Positions 4,519 through 5,166 of a DNA stretch of 5,166 nucleotides are shown here, in pieces; position 1 is the stretch's first letter; every line of letters begins with the position of its first letter. A program made the translations under genes and the position numbers. The notes under the pieces are model-generated. The model worked only from the letters and a program-made list of their open reading frames with translations, made no database searches and had not been told where the DNA came from. The stretch is from Deinococcus sp. (lineage in GTDB: Bacteria > Deinococcota > Deinococci > JACQHA01), in assembly GCA_016199255.1 (NCBI GenBank), contig JACQHA010000384.1, positions 1-5,166 of the forward strand, read 5' to 3'.

Positions 4519-5166
4519 CTACTTCGCCGCCTCCCACAGGTCCTGTAATGTGGCGAACAAGGTGGGGACTAGCAGTTCGCTGGCAGTGAGGGAACCGTGG
4601 TTGGAGGTGTAGAAGTCGAAGTAGGGGCTGGCTGGAGCATGGGCCGGGTCCTTCTCTTCTTTGATGAGCTTAAAGCGGCCGCCTGGGTGCAGCACCACCA
4701 CCAGCTCTCCCATGCGCTGCCGGAAGTCGGGATGTACCTGGCCGGCGCCTCCCGCCAGCTCGGCTGCTTCTTCGCTAGAGAGGATCGAGCCAATGTCGCC
4801 CACATCTTCGGCCAAGAGGGAGCGCGCCAGGGCACTGTGCTCTGGGGCGCAGTAAACATGTACCACCCGGCCGGAGAAACCCAGGGCAAAGATGCCTGCC
4901 TGCTCGTAGCAGCGCCGGCGCTCTGGGGTGAGGGTGATAGTGCGCCGGGGGTCAAAAGCGCACTGCCCGTGGTCCGATGCTAGCGCTAAGAGAGTGTGGC
5001 GGCGTACCGACTTCTCTAGCTGCTGGGCCAGCCAGACCAGGCCCTGGTCCAGGTGCTCTAGCTGGAACTGGAGCTGGCTGGAGCCTGGGCCGAACTTGTG
5101 GGTGATGTCGTCCACCGCTGGATAGTAAAAGCTGACCAGGCTGCGCTCCCGCCGCTCCAGCAGCAG
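4519..5166 (-). CDS. Alkaline-phosphatase-superfamily (phosphodiesterase/NPP-like) protein, C-terminal part
   Basis: The frame runs off the right edge, so the N-terminus with the nucleophile Thr/Ser is missing; 215 residues remain. Numbered from the first residue in the window, YYPAVDDITHKFGP (14-27) matches the family's second metal-binding segment, with Asp19 and His23. SDHGQ (64-68) supplies Asp65 and His66, and YTSNHGSL near the end supplies His190, followed by ELLVPTLF. These are the three metal-site clusters expected in the C-terminal half of two-zinc phosphohydrolases such as type I phosphodiesterases/nucleotide pyrophosphatases. The protein probably hydrolyses a phosphate mono- or diester; substrate and location cannot be read from this part. 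The frame continues upstream through in-frame codons without a start, and the GTG at 5115 lies inside the conserved VDDITH motif, so it is not the real start. It ends 86 nt before the CHRD gene with no visible terminator. Confidence 0.88.
   Translation of the reverse strand: MLLERRERSLVSFYYPAVDDITHKFGPGSSQLQFQLEHLDQGLVWLAQQLEKSVRRHTLLALASDHGQCAFDPRRTITLTPERRRCYEQAGIFALGFSGRVVHVYCAPEHSALARSLLAEDVGDIGSILSSEEAAELAGGAGQVHPDFRQRMGELVVVLHPGGRFKLIKEEKDPAHAPASPYFDFYTSNHGSLTASELLVPTLFATLQDLWEAAK

Noticed and set aside
4569..4983. Open frames on both strands within the phosphatase gene
   Set aside because: They are shadows of a frame that carries the conserved SDHG and VDDITH motifs.

Overview
The window is GC-rich (roughly 60% by eye) and tightly packed. 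It carries one partial gene at each end and seven complete genes between them. Nearly every start has a textbook GGAGG-type ribosome binding site. Several products are exported: a lipoprotein with a lipobox, two proteins with Sec signal peptides and one membrane-anchored protein. The combination of a short blue-copper lipoprotein with an HSSTAYHP copper loop, a CHRD-domain protein and an anti-sigma factor carrying its own sensor domain suggests a bacterium such as a Chloroflexota member or another deep-branching, possibly thermophilic, lineage. That assignment is an inference; no rRNA or other lineage marker is present.

Plus strand, 1-970: the last 38 codons of an unrecognised gene are followed after 10 nt by a 70-aa heavy-metal-associated (CopZ-type) copper chaperone. 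A 197-nt non-coding leader follows, then a 143-aa small heat-shock protein (Hsp20). Hsp20 converges on the leftward genes with only 16 nt between the stop codons.

Minus strand, 5166-987, reading right to left: the C-terminal 215 residues of an alkaline-phosphatase-superfamily (type I phosphodiesterase/nucleotide pyrophosphatase-like) protein; a secreted CHRD-domain protein; a plastocyanin-like lipoprotein; a secreted coiled-coil protein of unknown function; an ECF sigma factor; and a membrane-bound zinc anti-sigma factor whose outer part resembles RseB/MucB. The last three genes overlap (29 and 20 nt) and must be one operon. A strong GC hairpin separates the CHRD gene from the copper lipoprotein gene. 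A sequence resembling a sigma-E-type promoter (TGAACTT, 17-nt spacer, TCTAA) lies just upstream of the coiled-coil gene, as expected for an autoregulated ECF operon.

How the genes may work together (inference): the sigma/anti-sigma pair is an envelope-stress switch. The RseB-like domain, and possibly the secreted coiled-coil protein made from the same message, would act as sensors outside the membrane. The neighbouring exported copper and CHRD proteins may be part of its output or simply share the locus. The nearby CopZ and Hsp20 genes fit a copper/protein-folding stress theme, but nothing in the sequence links them directly. I see no mobile element, CRISPR array, tRNA or rRNA.
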